This document shows positions 48,786 through 60,968 of a DNA stretch of 64,000 nucleotides, piece by piece. A program made the translations under genes and the position numbers. How positions within the stretch are numbered: position 1 is the stretch's first letter; every line of letters begins with the position of its first letter. The notes under the pieces were generated by a model that was given only the letters and a program-made list of their open reading frames with translations, searched no databases and was not told the DNA's origin. Source of the stretch: Dasyornis broadbenti (Eukaryota > Chordata > Aves > Passeriformes > Dasyornithidae); assembly GCA_013397935.1 (NCBI GenBank), contig VZRN01003169.1, positions 909,609 through 973,608 of the forward strand, written 5' to 3'.

Positions 48786-50250
48786 CATTATGACCTTACC
48801 AGACCTGATGTTCCCCTCATTTTAATTTTTCTCCTTCTAATTCGTCTCTCTTTGTGAAACAAGTGCAAACACACACACATAAGTGTATGCATGTCCTTCA
48901 GTAGCCTTTTCTGAGATCTGTTTTTTTTCATGTGTTACAACATTTAGTTCTCTACATTTCCCCATTTTTTTTTTTTTTAAATTTACTCACTGATGAAATA
49001 GCAGGCTCATGCTGAGTGCAGAGAAGATGGTGTGTCGTATTGTTTCTTCTGGCATAGGGCACCTTTAACTCAGACTCAGTATGAGGCTTTGCTGAAAGAA
49101 GTGTTGTGCAAAGAAAAGGGTATTGTTTTTCATACAAATCTCTTTGCCAAAAAGTGCTGCTTCATTGAGGCTGCTCAGAATTTCACATCCTGATTGAATT
49201 GGATGAATAGTTTTGGCCAAAAGAGGGGAAACGCATGACATTTTGCAATGCTTGGTTCAAATGACCCATAAAAACCCATCACAGTGCTTCAGGGTGGGTT
49301 TGTAGAGAAGGGCAGGTCTGTGCAGGGAGGATGCAGTGCTGCTTTTCACCCTTCCTGAGTGATAACCCAACAAGCAGGGATCTGCTGGCCAGTGGGGACA
49401 CAGGGTTCAAAATCTTTCTTGTCCTGACGCTGGTGAGTCTGTAAAGCAGGGATAGAAATCCCTTGACGCTTTGCCTCAGCTGGGTAAATAGAACGATGAA
49501 AGGCTTCCTATTTTATATAAGTTTATTTACTTGCCAGTACAAAGATATTCAGGGACTTGATTCCTTCATGATAAAGGACATGTGTTTAGGGTGCTTTTGT
49601 GACCTTGCCAGTGTCTCAGCAGTCAAACTCTGGCCTTTTCAAAATTGTATTTTTTTGAAATGTCATGGCAGTTAAGATAACAATATTATCAGTACTTCTA
49701 GTGATACATTTGGGGGCTTTTTTTATTAAGCATTTTACCTTTGAGCATAAACTTTTTGTTATTTTTTTCCTCAATGAGCAAGGCTAAAAGGTAGGATTTT
49801 GTGGAGGGTTCCAATGGTAGAATTATCCTTCAGACTGCAGGAAAAAATTGAAAAATCTTGTAAGATCCTAAATCATTATTTTTTTCTGCACATTTTGTTC
49901 TATCTCAAAGGAATCAGTCGCTTAATTTTCTAACTAAGATAATTCCCTTGTTGTAAGTCAAATGTGGAGATCAGACTCTTCATTTAAGGAAAATTAAAAT
50001 GAAGTCTCAGTTAAGGGTCTAAACTACCCATATCTGTTCCAACAGTACCCTACAAGTGTCTCAAACTTGTGAACAAGTGTAACAAGTTGGAAAAGTTGTT
50101 GGTGTGATACCCAATATTAATCATGCCACTAAGTGTGTGCTCTCCATGCCACTTCTGCCTGTAATCTGCAGGCTGCTGCCATCATTATTTAAGGAGGAGG
50201 AAGCAGTAACGTTGAGCAGTTGTAGATGACAAAGGGTAATTGTTTTTCAG
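48786..50250. other. Intergenic or 5' intron of the putative small gene
   Basis: 1.5 kb without a supported exon. It contains a T-rich run near 48967 and CA-rich ACACACACACA near 48869. I looked for a cysteine-rich exon preceding the membrane-segment exon and found none convincing. Confidence 0.5.
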
Positions 50251-50350
50251 CCTATGTGAAAGTGCTCGCCAGCTTGATAATACTTGTCCTGGGCATCTTC
50301 ATCATATTTATGGGTACAGCAGGTGAGTGCTTTTACTCTATGAAGAAAAG
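50251..50350 (+). CDS. Putative exon: single transmembrane segment (TEX29-like candidate)
   Basis: Strong acceptor TTGTTTTTCAG before 50251. Reading from the third base gives YVKVLASLIILVLGIFIIFM then GTAGECFYSMKK, a hydrophobic helix of about 20 residues followed by a basic stop-transfer cluster. The first two bases CC need one upstream base, consistent with a phase-1 entry. Two donors are possible: GTGAGT at 50322 (phase 1 out) or GTAATT at 50351 (phase 2 out). Unspliced, the frame stops at TAA directly after 50350. In human, TEX29 lies downstream of ARHGEF7 on the same strand and encodes a small single-pass membrane protein; assignment here is by synteny and topology only. Confidence 0.5.
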
Positions 50351-52030
50351 GTAATTCTATTGACTTTCCCAAAATTGAAGTAGTACCATATATAACTTGA
50401 TTTCAAGCTTACAGGGGCTTTCACAGATATTGAATTTTTTTTCTTTTTTTTATCCCCAGAAATATCTGTGCTGCCGGCCCAGGGAGTACAGAAAGAAGGG
50501 ATGGTCTGTGAATAAGCTGTGTGGTGAGCCACAACAAACCTATTTTGAGTATCCTGTCCTATAAGCTTGCATGGTGATCTGACGTGACTCGCTCCCTTCA
50601 GCCACGGAAAAAGGGTGATGGACTGATTATGACTCTATCTGACTGTAGGGAGGGTTTGAGAAAAATGATTTGTGCCCTTTTGGACTGGCCTGAGCTGCTT
50701 AAGCACCTGGATCCTGCCCTGACTGTGCAGTTCAGCTGCAGTTAAGACATGTAAATGTGGGCACCTGTGTGTGTGCTTGGTGTCCAAGCTCTCCTGACAG
50801 CAAGCCACCGCAGTCTGTGGAGCCTCGAGAACCATTGATCTGATGTTTGCTTGTGGCTCACTAGTGGCTGGCGTCATTCTTTCTGTTACACAGCTTAAAC
50901 CAATGGCAACAACACGGCTTCTCCACACTGTAATTTTTGCTGCGTTGTACTGTGATTATGGTATCCACCTTCCACAGGCAATATTTACCACTCTTTTCCC
51001 CCTTTGCCTCAGGCTTCCACTTGTTAGCAACAGCCTCCCTCTGCTCCATGGGTACTAACAATTTCATTGCTAGTGCTTTTACAAGGACTGGAAGAATTGA
51101 GAGTCTCTCTGGGATGGGTGCAAGGTAAGATGTTGCAAATGTTATTAAGTTCTAGCATTTCTAGAAAGGGTTTCTTGGCCCTCCAGTGGGAGTCTAAAGA
51201 AGTTACTTTATCTGGATTGACTGACTGACTGATTTCAACTTTGTCCTTCCTGACAGAGGTGTTAGTTTTAAAAATCATCTTCCTTTTCAGTTTCTGCCCA
51301 AAGATACCAATAAGGTGTTGCTTGCTATCATGTGTGAAGAACTCCTACGGAAAATGGAAAACTTGGCATTTTGGTTAAAATACTTTCTCCAGGAATTTAA
51401 AAAAACAACCTGAGACTTGTTTTATGACTCATCATAAATCTATAATCAATATTCATTTAACAGAGGCAGACTTTAGCAATCATGCCAATTACACACTTCC
51501 ATCAAACATATTTTGACATTGAAATAATGAAATTATCAAGAGAAACAGAGCAGTATCAGATCACAGTCAAACTAATATGGGACCATTAGCAGCATGATAT
51601 ACTCTTATTATAAACTGGTCATTAATTCCTAGTTAAATGATATAAAGAGACTTAGAACATTTATCCAAATAAATTGTTTTTAAAGTGAATTAAATGATAG
51701 CTGGAAAGGAAAACAATGTGATTGCTGTTAAAACACTGGCTTGTATTCATGAGATAATGTCCATGTCATTCACACTGCTTGCCTGCCTGGTGAATTTCAG
51801 GGGTTTTTTTGTTTGATGTGTTTAGAAAACTCACATGCCTTAAAGATGTAATGAGATATCAACACAGAAACTCTTCTTGGTAGGTCCAAAGGCAGAAATA
51901 TTTATTATCACTAGAAATCAGAGGAGGTTTTCAATTTTTTATATTCCTAAACTAAATGTTGCCTGGAATTTGCACAAAATGCTTATCTGTAGAGTCACAT
52001 CAGAGCTGGATGATGTAATTTGTCACCTAG
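50351..52030. other. Putative first intron of small gene, 5' part
   Basis: No supported exon or named repeat. A frame at 50843-51058 is open but looks incidental. Confidence 0.5.
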
Positions 52031-54250
52031 ATGAATAAGCCTAAGCAGACCTCTTCAAGATTACAAGCATGGAACCAGCACTGGCATGGAAAGAAAGAGC
52101 ATGCATTTAACTTCCCTAAAATAGAGAGATTCCGCAAAAGGAGGGGCTGTTCTAGTAACAGGTTTGAAATAAAAATTAGGAGCTACCTGGTTGTCCTTGC
52201 TTCCCTAGCGGCAGGGACCAGCTCAGACCTAGCCATTTTGAATCTCTGGTTCTACAGCTGGTACGTACAACAGAGATTTGGCTTTTATGACAGTGGGACC
52301 TATTTGAGAATCAAGAACTTCTAGGAAGAGAGATGATTCACCTGACCAAGGAGGGAAAACGCATTGCAGCCAACAAGGTGGCTAACATTTTATGAAGAGC
52401 TTTATCAATGAATAAAAGGAGTGGGAGGTGATGACCACATTCAAGTGAGGAAGTTGTAGACGGGGTTGGCAAGCAAAGGGTGCAGGGTGATATTGTCAAG
52501 GCAGACCCTGTAAACAACAAAACAGGACTGAAAGGACTTCCTCCTGAGTGTATACACATAAATGAAGAAGTGCCTACAGGACACCTTTCCTGGGCTGTCA
52601 GTGCACTTGGGTGGCTCTCTGAGGTGTTTGTACACTCATGCATGCAGCACAGGAACAAATTGAAGGGTTTAGAGGTCTGTGTGCTCCTGCACCGAAACAT
52701 GGTGGGATAGCTCATGTTCCTGGAGTGCTGCAATGGATGGATACAGGCTCTGTAGAGGGACAGGGCAGGACGACAAGGAGAGAGACACCATTTGTGAGAC
52801 AGGACAGTGGGACTGCCTGGAGCTCTGCCTAGGAAGGGATGATGAGCCAGCTTAGCACTTATAGGATCAGGGTTAGTGGGTGGTGTTGCAGTGGGTGTCT
52901 GCTGTGCACTGCTTGATCAGGAAGAAGTAGATGAAGCAGCTTTTTCAGAAAACTGAAAGAAGTGGACTTCAGGTTCCTTAGAAGAGGGAACAAGTCAAAA
53001 AGGTGGATAATAAGCCCAGACTTCAGAAGGGCAGAATTTGGCTTCTTCAGAGATATGCTTAGAATAATCCTATGGGAAATGGCCCTGGAGATAAAAGGGG
53101 CTCAGATGAGATGGTTGATATTAGAGGATTGCTTCCATCTAGTTCAAGAATGATCTCTTTCACTGGTACTGAGTGCATGCTTTTCAATAGATCATCCTTC
53201 AGAAATCTGGGCACCCAGAGAACACTGGGAAAGTTCGGAGCAAGAAAGACTTACCTTTGAAAGAAGAAAAACAGGTTAGAGACAATAATTAAGCAAACCA
53301 GACCAACATAAAAACAAGGGGCCTGATAGGATGCACCCATGAGTGCTGGGGAAGCTGGCAGATGTCATTGAGAGACCACTCTCTATTATTTTACAATGAT
53401 AATGGTGACTGGGAGAGGTGCCTGAGGACTGGAGGAAAGAAAATGTCCTTTCTATCTTCAAGAAGGGTAAGAAGTAGGATATAGGCTGGTCAGCCTCACC
53501 TTGATCTCTGTGAAGGTAATGGAAAGATCCTGGAAGCCATTATCAGATGCATGTAGGACCAGAAAATGATTTGGAGCAGTTAGCATGGATTCACCAGCTT
53601 GATAAATGGTGAAATGACTGGCTTGAAAACGACTGAATGGAAAGCAGCAAATATTGTTTATCTAGACTTCAGTAAGGCTTTTGATACTACCTTCATAGAA
53701 ATTCTGAGGAGGTGTTGGCTGGCTGTGCAGACAGTAAAGCAGATTGACAACCAACAGAATGTCCGGGCTCCGAGGGTAGTGGTCAGTGGTATGAAGTCTA
53801 CTTGGAGCCCAGTAGCCAGGAGTGTATCCCAGGAATCAGCCCTGGGTCTGACCCAGTTTAACACCATAATGATAGGACAGAGTGCGCCCCCAGCAAATTT
53901 GCAGATGACATCCAACTGAGAAGAGTGTCTGACAGGCCAGAGAAACCTTGACAGGCTGGAGAAATGGGTTGTCAAAAACCTCGTGAAGTTCAACAAAGAG
54001 AAGTGCCAAATCCTGCTCCTGGGCAGGAGGAACCCCGGCAGAGTGCCGGGGCTGCACAGCTGGAGAGCAGCTCTGCTGCAAAGAACCTGGGGTCCCTGAG
54101 CTGGGAATATGCCCTCGCCTCAAGGAGGCTGAATGGCATCTTGGGCTGCAGTAGGATGGGTGTTTGCAACAGATAGGCCGAGATGATCCTTCCGCTCTAC
54201 TCAGCACTGGTGAGGCCTCACCTGGAGTGCTGTGTCCAGTCCAGCCTCCA
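52031..54250 (+). mobile_element. Decayed CR1-like LINE with RT motif
   Basis: The translated + strand shows DFRRAEFGFFRDMLRIILWE (about 53020-53080), typical of the region before the RT in CR1-type ORF2, and VYLDFSKAFDT (about 53658-53690), the RT motif with catalytic Asp. Further on it is broken by stops and shifts, ending near CACCTGGAGTGCTGTGTCCA at about 54240. The part from 52031 to 52950 is only tentatively part of the same element. Confidence 0.75.
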
Positions 54251-54387
54251 AATGCTGCTGTTTCTCTGTGCTTTGCTCCTTTTGTGGGTGCATAGGGAAG
54301 TTTTTTAACCTAACTGATTGAATCTCAGACTAATTTTAGTCAGATTAAAGTGCTCTGTGCGCATGCCTGTCTGCCTTGGTTATAGAG

Positions 54388-54551
54388 AAAGCTGGAGGTG
54401 GCCAACAGAGATTTGGGCATGGTACTTGTAGGGTCCCAGGCTGAGTTAGAAGAACCCGACTCTAGGCTGATGGTAGAAAGGTATTCAGACCAAAGAGTAC
54501 CCCAAGAAATGCCCACAACATCAAAGGAAAAAGCTGAATTCACTTTCCAAG
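54388..54551 (+). CDS. Putative exon: charged cytoplasmic tail of the same small gene
   Basis: Acceptor in CTGTCTGCCTTGGTTATAGAG, donor GTGAGA at 54552. Entering in phase 2 from the 50350 donor, it reads KLEVANRDLGMVLVGSQAEL, then EEPDSRLMVERYSDQRVPQE, then MPTTSKEKAEFTFQ. If the 50321 donor is used instead, the exon could start at 54411 or 54432 in phase 1, and the downstream frame is the same. It leaves in phase 1. The composition (E, S, R, P, no decay) looks protein-like and does not match the CR1 just upstream. Confidence 0.45.
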
Positions 54552-55186
54552 GTGAGACCTGGCCCTACCTCCTTGCTTTGGGATATCCCAGCTGAGAGCT
54601 AGCCCAGCTTCTATCCATAAAGGTGAACTGCTATGCTATGCCACGCTGTGTTTATTATTCTGTGCTGTGTTGTTAACCACTAGAAGAGAATTGCTCTTCT
54701 GCTTTTATAAGTTGATTTAAAATGCCTCAAAGCAAAGGAAAAAGTCATTTGATATTTGGTACTGCTGTGCTGGGGTTTGTTAGACATGTTCCAAGCCTTG
54801 AAGGTTACAGAGGGAGGGATGGTTCTGGGCATTACATGATTTCAGTCTGCAGTACCATGCCATGGCAAGGTCTTCTCTGAGTAAGGGCAGGCTTGTCACA
54901 TTAGGCTTCCAGAGAAATTTAGCATGGTAAAGGACATGTTCATGGTCTTTGCCCAGTGTCAACAAGCAGTGAAGAGAATTAGAAAGATGGTTGAAGTTTT
55001 AAAACTCTAATTTAATAATCTGATTGTCAAGCTATATGTTCTTTAATGGGTGATTTGAAGTTCCTGTCCTTAAATATACCAACCTTACCAGGACAGGTAG
55101 GCTGAAAATGTTTGTGGTGTTAGTTTGTAAGCCTAGGTGCAGACATGTTTAAAGCTGTACACTTCTTTTAACGGCTTATTTTCCAG
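54552..55186. other. Putative second intron of small gene
   Basis: 635 bp between two candidate exons with consistent phase. Nothing else is recognised. Confidence 0.45.
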
Positions 55187-55263
55187 GTAAACCCCAGGAA
55201 AGGCAAGAGACAGAGAGTGAAGGAGTCAGAGATCCCTATTTACCATCCCCAGGTGCTTGCTGA
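55187..55263 (+). CDS. Putative last exon of the small gene
   Basis: Excellent acceptor (TTATTTTCCAG) and phase-1 entry, matching the exit of the exon ending at 54551. It encodes GKPQERQETESEGVRDPYLP then SPGAC and a TGA at 55261-55263. Alternatively it ends at 55252 at a GTGCTT donor with further exons to the right, which I could not find. The three exons agree in phase, which is unlikely but not impossible by chance. Confidence 0.4.
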
Positions 55264-58200
55264 GCTTTTTTTCTGAATGACTCAATACAGTACACATGAT
55301 GAAGTTGTTTCTAAGAAAAAAATTATCTATTGTGCACTAAAGTAGTTTTCAAGGAAAATCCCTTCTGAATCATCACAAATGTTCTGTAACAGTTATTAGA
55401 GGACCTATTTTGCCTCCAAAAATAGTTTCTTTTGTACTTAACTTCAAACCAAGTATCTTTCCAGCTTGAATTAAACTCAAAAATGTGACTATATCAGACC
55501 ATTTGTTATTGCAGTAGCTGGTTGATTACAGATGTACATCTTTTTTTTTCCTGGTCTTTTTAGAGGGCAAATCACTATGGTAACCACATTACAGAAAATT
55601 GCTTGTTCTCCTTAAAATACCCTTCAGAAAAAGGTCATTTGTTATTAACATTTTCTGACTAAATCCAAAATGTTAACAACGTCAAGAATATTGTCACTGT
55701 TTCTATACTTACAAGCCTTTTTCCTTTACCATGCACCTTTCAGTTAACTATCAAAACAGGACAAAATATTGAGACTCCAAAACAATTGTAAAGCTGCAGA
55801 CTTTTAGGTATGTTTTGAAATATCAAGATTCACTCACATTGCTGTGTTTCAGCTGCTGGCGTGCATGGCTTTGTTCAATTGTTTTTAGTTCCCTGATTCT
55901 GAGGAAAATCCAGGCTGAAGTTACCCTTTCAACCTCTGCGTGCTACAATTGAAAGGAAGGGGCAGGCAGGCAGGCATATGACTATTATGGGCAGCCGTCT
56001 GTTGTTGAATTATGAAATAGCTGTTCTGGATAGCCGTTTAAAAGCCTGGAAATGGCTGGTTAAAGGTTTCTACTCTCAGGGTAAAATGTATCCAAGGAGT
56101 ATTAGATGGGAAAAATCAGGTCTGATTGTAATAATAGGGTCCTAGCCTGTGAAGTGAGAACACACAAAGTTGTTCTCTTTCTGGTGTATGCCACTTGTGT
56201 TCTGCCTGATTGGACATGTTGTTTCTTTGCCATTTTACATTATCTACATTGCCTGCAAAGGATCTTCACATTTGTATAGTTTTTTGGTTTTTTTTTTTTT
56301 TTTTTTTTGGTTTGCAGATAGCTATTTCCAGCTTTTATCCAAGCTCAGTAAACGATAAAAAAAATCCCCTTTCTTGGAGTTCCATCATTTTGGAATTGAC
56401 AAACAAGTTAAAAAGGCTGCCAAAAGAAAGCAGGAGTTGGAGGAAGTTAATTCACATTGATGTGTGCATGCCACTGATAGCAAGTTATGCCTGTGACATT
56501 CTGACATCGCCTCTCAAAAAAGAGAAAGAGTGGAGTGGAGTGAAAGACTAAGAGGATGTTCATTTAATTGGAAAGCCTACTGAGATCTGAGACAGCTGAG
56601 GCAAAGGATGCACCCTTTTTCTGCACAATGGCATTGGCTGAAGGTTGTATATAAGGTGGCCTTATTAAAGTGACAAGGCAATTTAATTCTTTTGTGCACA
56701 ATGATTCTACTTCATTGATTTACAATGGGAAGGATATAATTTTGCTAGTGTTGGCAAAAAGCTCAAATGTCAGGCTTTTCAAATTGCCATACTTGCCTTG
56801 TTCAGGATGAATAATGAATAAGTCACCTTTTGTCTACAGTTAAATATTCTTGAATAAATACAAAGAACATAAAAGACATAAATGATTGCCTGATTTATAT
56901 TTAAAATAAAGATCAACATTGTGATAAATGGTAGAAAATGCTTAGTGTGAAGTAATATGACTATGCTGATAATTACATTATCAATTAAGGGGCAGCCCAG
57001 GTGTGGAGTGTTATAGAATGGATGCCAGAGAGAAACCCCCAGTGTGGAACATGCCAAACTTGTCTATCTGGAAAATGTGGGTGAGGGAGTGAAGAGACCC
57101 TTAGCTATGCAGGGGATCAGACGATTAAAATTGGACCATTTCATGTACTGAAACATCCTTTCTCTCAGGAATTTGTGGCTGTTGCTTCTTGCTTTGTCAT
57201 CAGCAGGATGCACCAGTCTCGTTTCTGGAAACAGGTATTGCTTCATTTATTCCTGATGGTTTGGGTCGGCAGAGAAGGCTGCTCATCATTTCTTAGGATC
57301 TGTCTTTAGTCAGAGAGGAGCAGACCTTAAAAATCTGCTGAGTCAAATGTTTATAGCTGGCAAAGTCGTCAACACCTCAGTAAAAGAGCTGGAACAACTT
57401 TGAAGAAAACAAGATGCAAACCTATACTGTATACTCTTCAGCATGTGATTCCTAGACCATGAGCAGCAAGGCTTGCCTCCATCTGCACATACAGGTTCCA
57501 GTTTATCTGAAGTAATTGTGTTAACACCATGCCTATTCCTGATCTGTTGCTCTTTTCTTTTAGAAAGATTTTTTTTGTCTTTATTTAATTTCTCAGAGTC
57601 TTAAGATGATCAGAAAATGGTGGATTAACTGTTTAAACACTTCTGTTAGATGAAATGTATGCTTTGAACATGCAGTGGGGCAGCAAGCAGTCTCAGAAGT
57701 TGCTGGCTAGCAGGAGAGTGAGATCGGGTGAAGATCTCAGGATGCTGTACATGGAAATGAAAGATGGAGTATAACGGAATATGTTATGTTATAATGGATA
57801 TGCCTGGGTCCTGGGCTACTTAGGTTGTAACGATGGAATGTAGGATCATAGGAATTACATGCAAGGAGGCTTTGCAAAGGTGCTGCAGACGACTTCAGAT
57901 CCCTCATAATATAATGTGCATTCCACTATTAGCACATACTTTAATTCTATGTGTGAGAGAAGGAGACACTACGTTGCTATCAATAAGAGATTATCAACAG
58001 GAAGAATTGAATCCAGCATACAAATGGCCATTGAATACACCAAGTATTATGCAGTAGTAGCAGGCTGTAACTCTCTAGATGAACCAGATCAGACTGTGGG
58101 GGCTTCAGGAGGGTTTTACATGCATTGCTGACTATAGAAGAGTGGTAAGGTTCCTCACGCTCGTGCAGGGACAGCATGTGTTCTTCTCTTACTCTCTTCT

Positions 58201-60103
58201 GAGGCAACTTTGATGGCACCTTGTCCATCCCTCTCCAGGCTCTCCTGATCTTATATTCTCATTCTTCCACACTTTTCCTTGTTCACTGGGTACAAATATT
58301 CTCCTTTTTATCCCTTGTCCCAAATCTATAATCTCCAGAACTATCCTTGTTTTCTATGTATATATGCTCCCATTTCTTTTTTCCTACGGCATTTCTCACT
58401 TTCATGGGATGTGTTGCAACGCAAAGTGAGAAGGAGTTATTTCACCCTCCTTCCTGTCCATTTGCCCTAAAAGCCCAACAAAGAACAGTGGCTCAAAGAA
58501 AAGTGCTCCTGCCTTACCCACTAGCAGTGTGCTGTGATTTATCTCCACATGGGATGAAGGCGATGGCCAGTACTAGCCCAGGAGCAGAAGTTGCCTTCTT
58601 CCACTCCATCCTGGAGTTTTAAACCAGATGTTGAGAAGGACTGATTTTTCCCTTGCTGTTATGGGTTCTTGTGGATGTCCTTCAGCCTCTCTATTGCAGG
58701 TTTGCCACTACTTGACTGTTTTCTGAAAGAGTTTGTGTTTTGGCAGCCGGCCTGTGAAAGCTTCAGGTGTTCCCTCTTTTTCTACTGTTTCCTGCTTTTT
58801 CTAAAATATTGTTGGCTGGTGATTTCTGTAGTATCTGTTTTTGATGTGGCTTTTAATTCCTAGGGCTGAGTAGTTTTAAAATTATGTTAAATGATTATTT
58901 TGCAGTGGGTCACTGTTAGAAAAGAAAATCTAATTTCTCTAATTTTTCTTTTCTAAATCTAAAATTAAAATCTGAAGAAATATATTGATAGGGATTTATC
59001 ATTCTGAAGCTGCCAGGTGTGTTTCTTTCTTTGTTTTCACTTATCTACCATTGAATAGGATGAAACTATGCTATAAAGAAAGAAGGACATGAGAAGAACA
59101 TAAACATTGCATGCTACTTTAGAAATTCTGAAGGATTTTAAGCTACATATGGCTTAAAATTTTTCACTGGGCAAAAATGCATCTAGTGTGTGCTTCCATT
59201 TACCCATATTGCATGGAATATCATAGCCTTGGCTGTGCCTTTTTGTTTGAAGTTACTGCTACAGATTTAAATGACAGAGAAGCTGCTGTACTTCTGGGTC
59301 TGTGGAAATAAACTGCTTTATAATTTATTTAGGTCCTGTGATAACAGCCCAGTTACAGGGGCTTTACTTACAAAAGGAGTCTGTTGTATGAGTAGGTGGG
59401 GTGAGCTACAAGGGCTGATGAAGGTAGGCTGGAAAATACAGTGTGCAGTAACATTCCTCTTGGACCCTGGGCAGAGTCAATCAGTGCTTTATCTACAGCA
59501 CTTGCTACATCAATCTCCCAGTAAGGCTGCATGGGCCAGCTCCTGCTCAAACCTCGCTTTCTCTGGTTGTGATCCAGGTCTGTCTGAGATCTTATGTTCT
59601 TCCTGACTGAAGAGAAGAGATTATGATAAAACTTTTTCACTGGTATTTTTGGGTAAGTCTAGCTTCACACTATGACCATGAGGCAAAGGAGTGAGGTGTG
59701 TTTTCTGTATAATAAAAGCACCTGGCTCTACATAGAAAACTTGTAAGAGACCGAAATAGCGTGTCCGTGTTCACACACTGTGTTCATAACCCATTAGTTA
59801 TGGTTGATAAGAACCCCCATGGGATTTGGTCTTCAATCTTTCTTTTCCTAGCCACTTGTTATCATGAAAACCAAATGTAAAATATTATCCTGGACTTACC
59901 AGATAGCATAATCAGAGCAATACATGTAGTTTGAACACTACCCCTCTGCAAAGGGAGAATGGGCAGATGATACCTACACCTGCTACTCCAGTGAGGACCA
60001 AATGGGCACCAAATTTTCATTTTCATCCAAAAGGAGACTTACAGAGAGTAATGATTTCCAAATCAATATCCAAATTAAGGAAGAGAAATCAGTATACAAT
60101 GGC
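55264..60103. other. Intergenic, nothing recognised
   Basis: 4.8 kb of AT-rich sequence with no supported gene. A T20 run lies at 56289-56308. The 113-codon frame at 56210-56551 depends on that poly-T and is not credible. The 57.65-57.85 kb stretch has an LTR-like feel, but I cannot name it. Confidence 0.55.
56289..56308 (+). repeat. T20 homopolymer
   Basis: Twenty consecutive T preceded by TTTTTTGG. It might be the complement of a retroposed poly(A), but no body is recognised. Confidence 0.95.
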
Positions 60104-60178
60104 CATTTCACAGAATTATAGAGTAGCTTATATTGGAAGGGACCTCGAAAGATCACCTGGTCCAGTCTTTTGGTCTAG
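60104..60178 (-). mobile_element. CR1 LINE 3'-end scrap
   Basis: CACAGAATTATAGAGTAG, TTGGAAGGGACCTCGAAAGA and TCACCTGGTCCAGTC form the inverted terminus of a CR1 element. Confidence 0.85.
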
Positions 60179-60916
60179 TGTAAAGGCTGATAGTAATAGA
60201 ATTCTTTCTTAACTCCAAATACTGGCATGTATCCAGAAAATGTTGACAGAATGGACTATTTCAAAGATTCACATACCTGACAATGCATTTCAGGACTTCT
60301 TTGCTAGGTTTGTTTTCACAAGAATGTTCACAAAAATATCTCTTTTATATTATCTGTTAGTGCTAAGAGCCCAAGTCTGAGCAATGGAATTTGCCAATTT
60401 CATCAGTTTCTACCATCCTCACCTCTCCCAGTTCCATTAATTCACCATGAGAAATGTTCTGTCAGGTGCTTTTTAAAAAAAAAAACAAAAAACCAACCCA
60501 AACATTTGATGAGGTGGTTTATATTTCAAAAGTAAAGACTGAGGAAACTGGAAATACAAAGATGAATACTGCTTTTTACTCACTTTTTACTCCTTTTGTT
60601 TTGACATTAAAACAAATCTCCTGAGTAGAAACTGAATATTATACTTGCAAGATACCATTTTTAGGAAGGTTTTATAAAGTACTGCTCAGGTGAACAGCTC
60701 TCCAAACTTCCTTTGTGTGAGCATTGTGTGAGAAACCACTGGAGTAACAAGCAGAAAGTAGAGTAAATCTTCTCCATCCTTTTTTAGAAAAATTCTGAAA
60801 CTGTGCAAACTCCTGGACTTATATGAACTGCATTTTTCAGGTTATTCAATTATTCTGACCTGTCAGCACAGTTTAGATATAATTTGTGGTCCGGGGAGAG
60901 ATCAGTGATTGCTGAT
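60179..60916. other. Intergenic, nothing recognised
   Basis: No gene or named repeat. An A-rich stretch lies near 60474-60492. Confidence 0.6.
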
Positions 60917-60968
60917 TCTTCTTATACACACAAGACGGTTCAGAAACTGTCTTGTGTGTATAAGAAGA
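60917..60968. repeat. Near-perfect 24-bp hairpin with 4-nt loop
   Basis: 60917-60940 pairs with 60945-60968; the arms contain TTATACACACAAGAC and GTCTTGTGTGTATAA. All positions pair by Watson-Crick rules except one G-T, and the loop is CAGA. The whole unit is 52 bp. Confidence 0.95.

Noticed and set aside
49331..49435. Frame with Cys-Cys-Phe followed by a GTGAGT donor, considered as a cysteine-rich TEX29 exon
   Set aside because: It lacks the further cysteines expected of such an exon and has no good acceptor.
52338..52733. 131-codon minus-strand open frame, the longest unexplained one
   Set aside because: It lies antisense across a probable decayed repeat and has no domain-like pattern.
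56210..56551. 113-codon open frame with a Phe run
   Set aside because: The Phe run is the T20 homopolymer; the remaining sequence shows no domain.
60917..60968. MicroRNA precursor
   Set aside because: The stem is only 24 bp and pairing does not continue outside it; canonical precursors need a longer stem.
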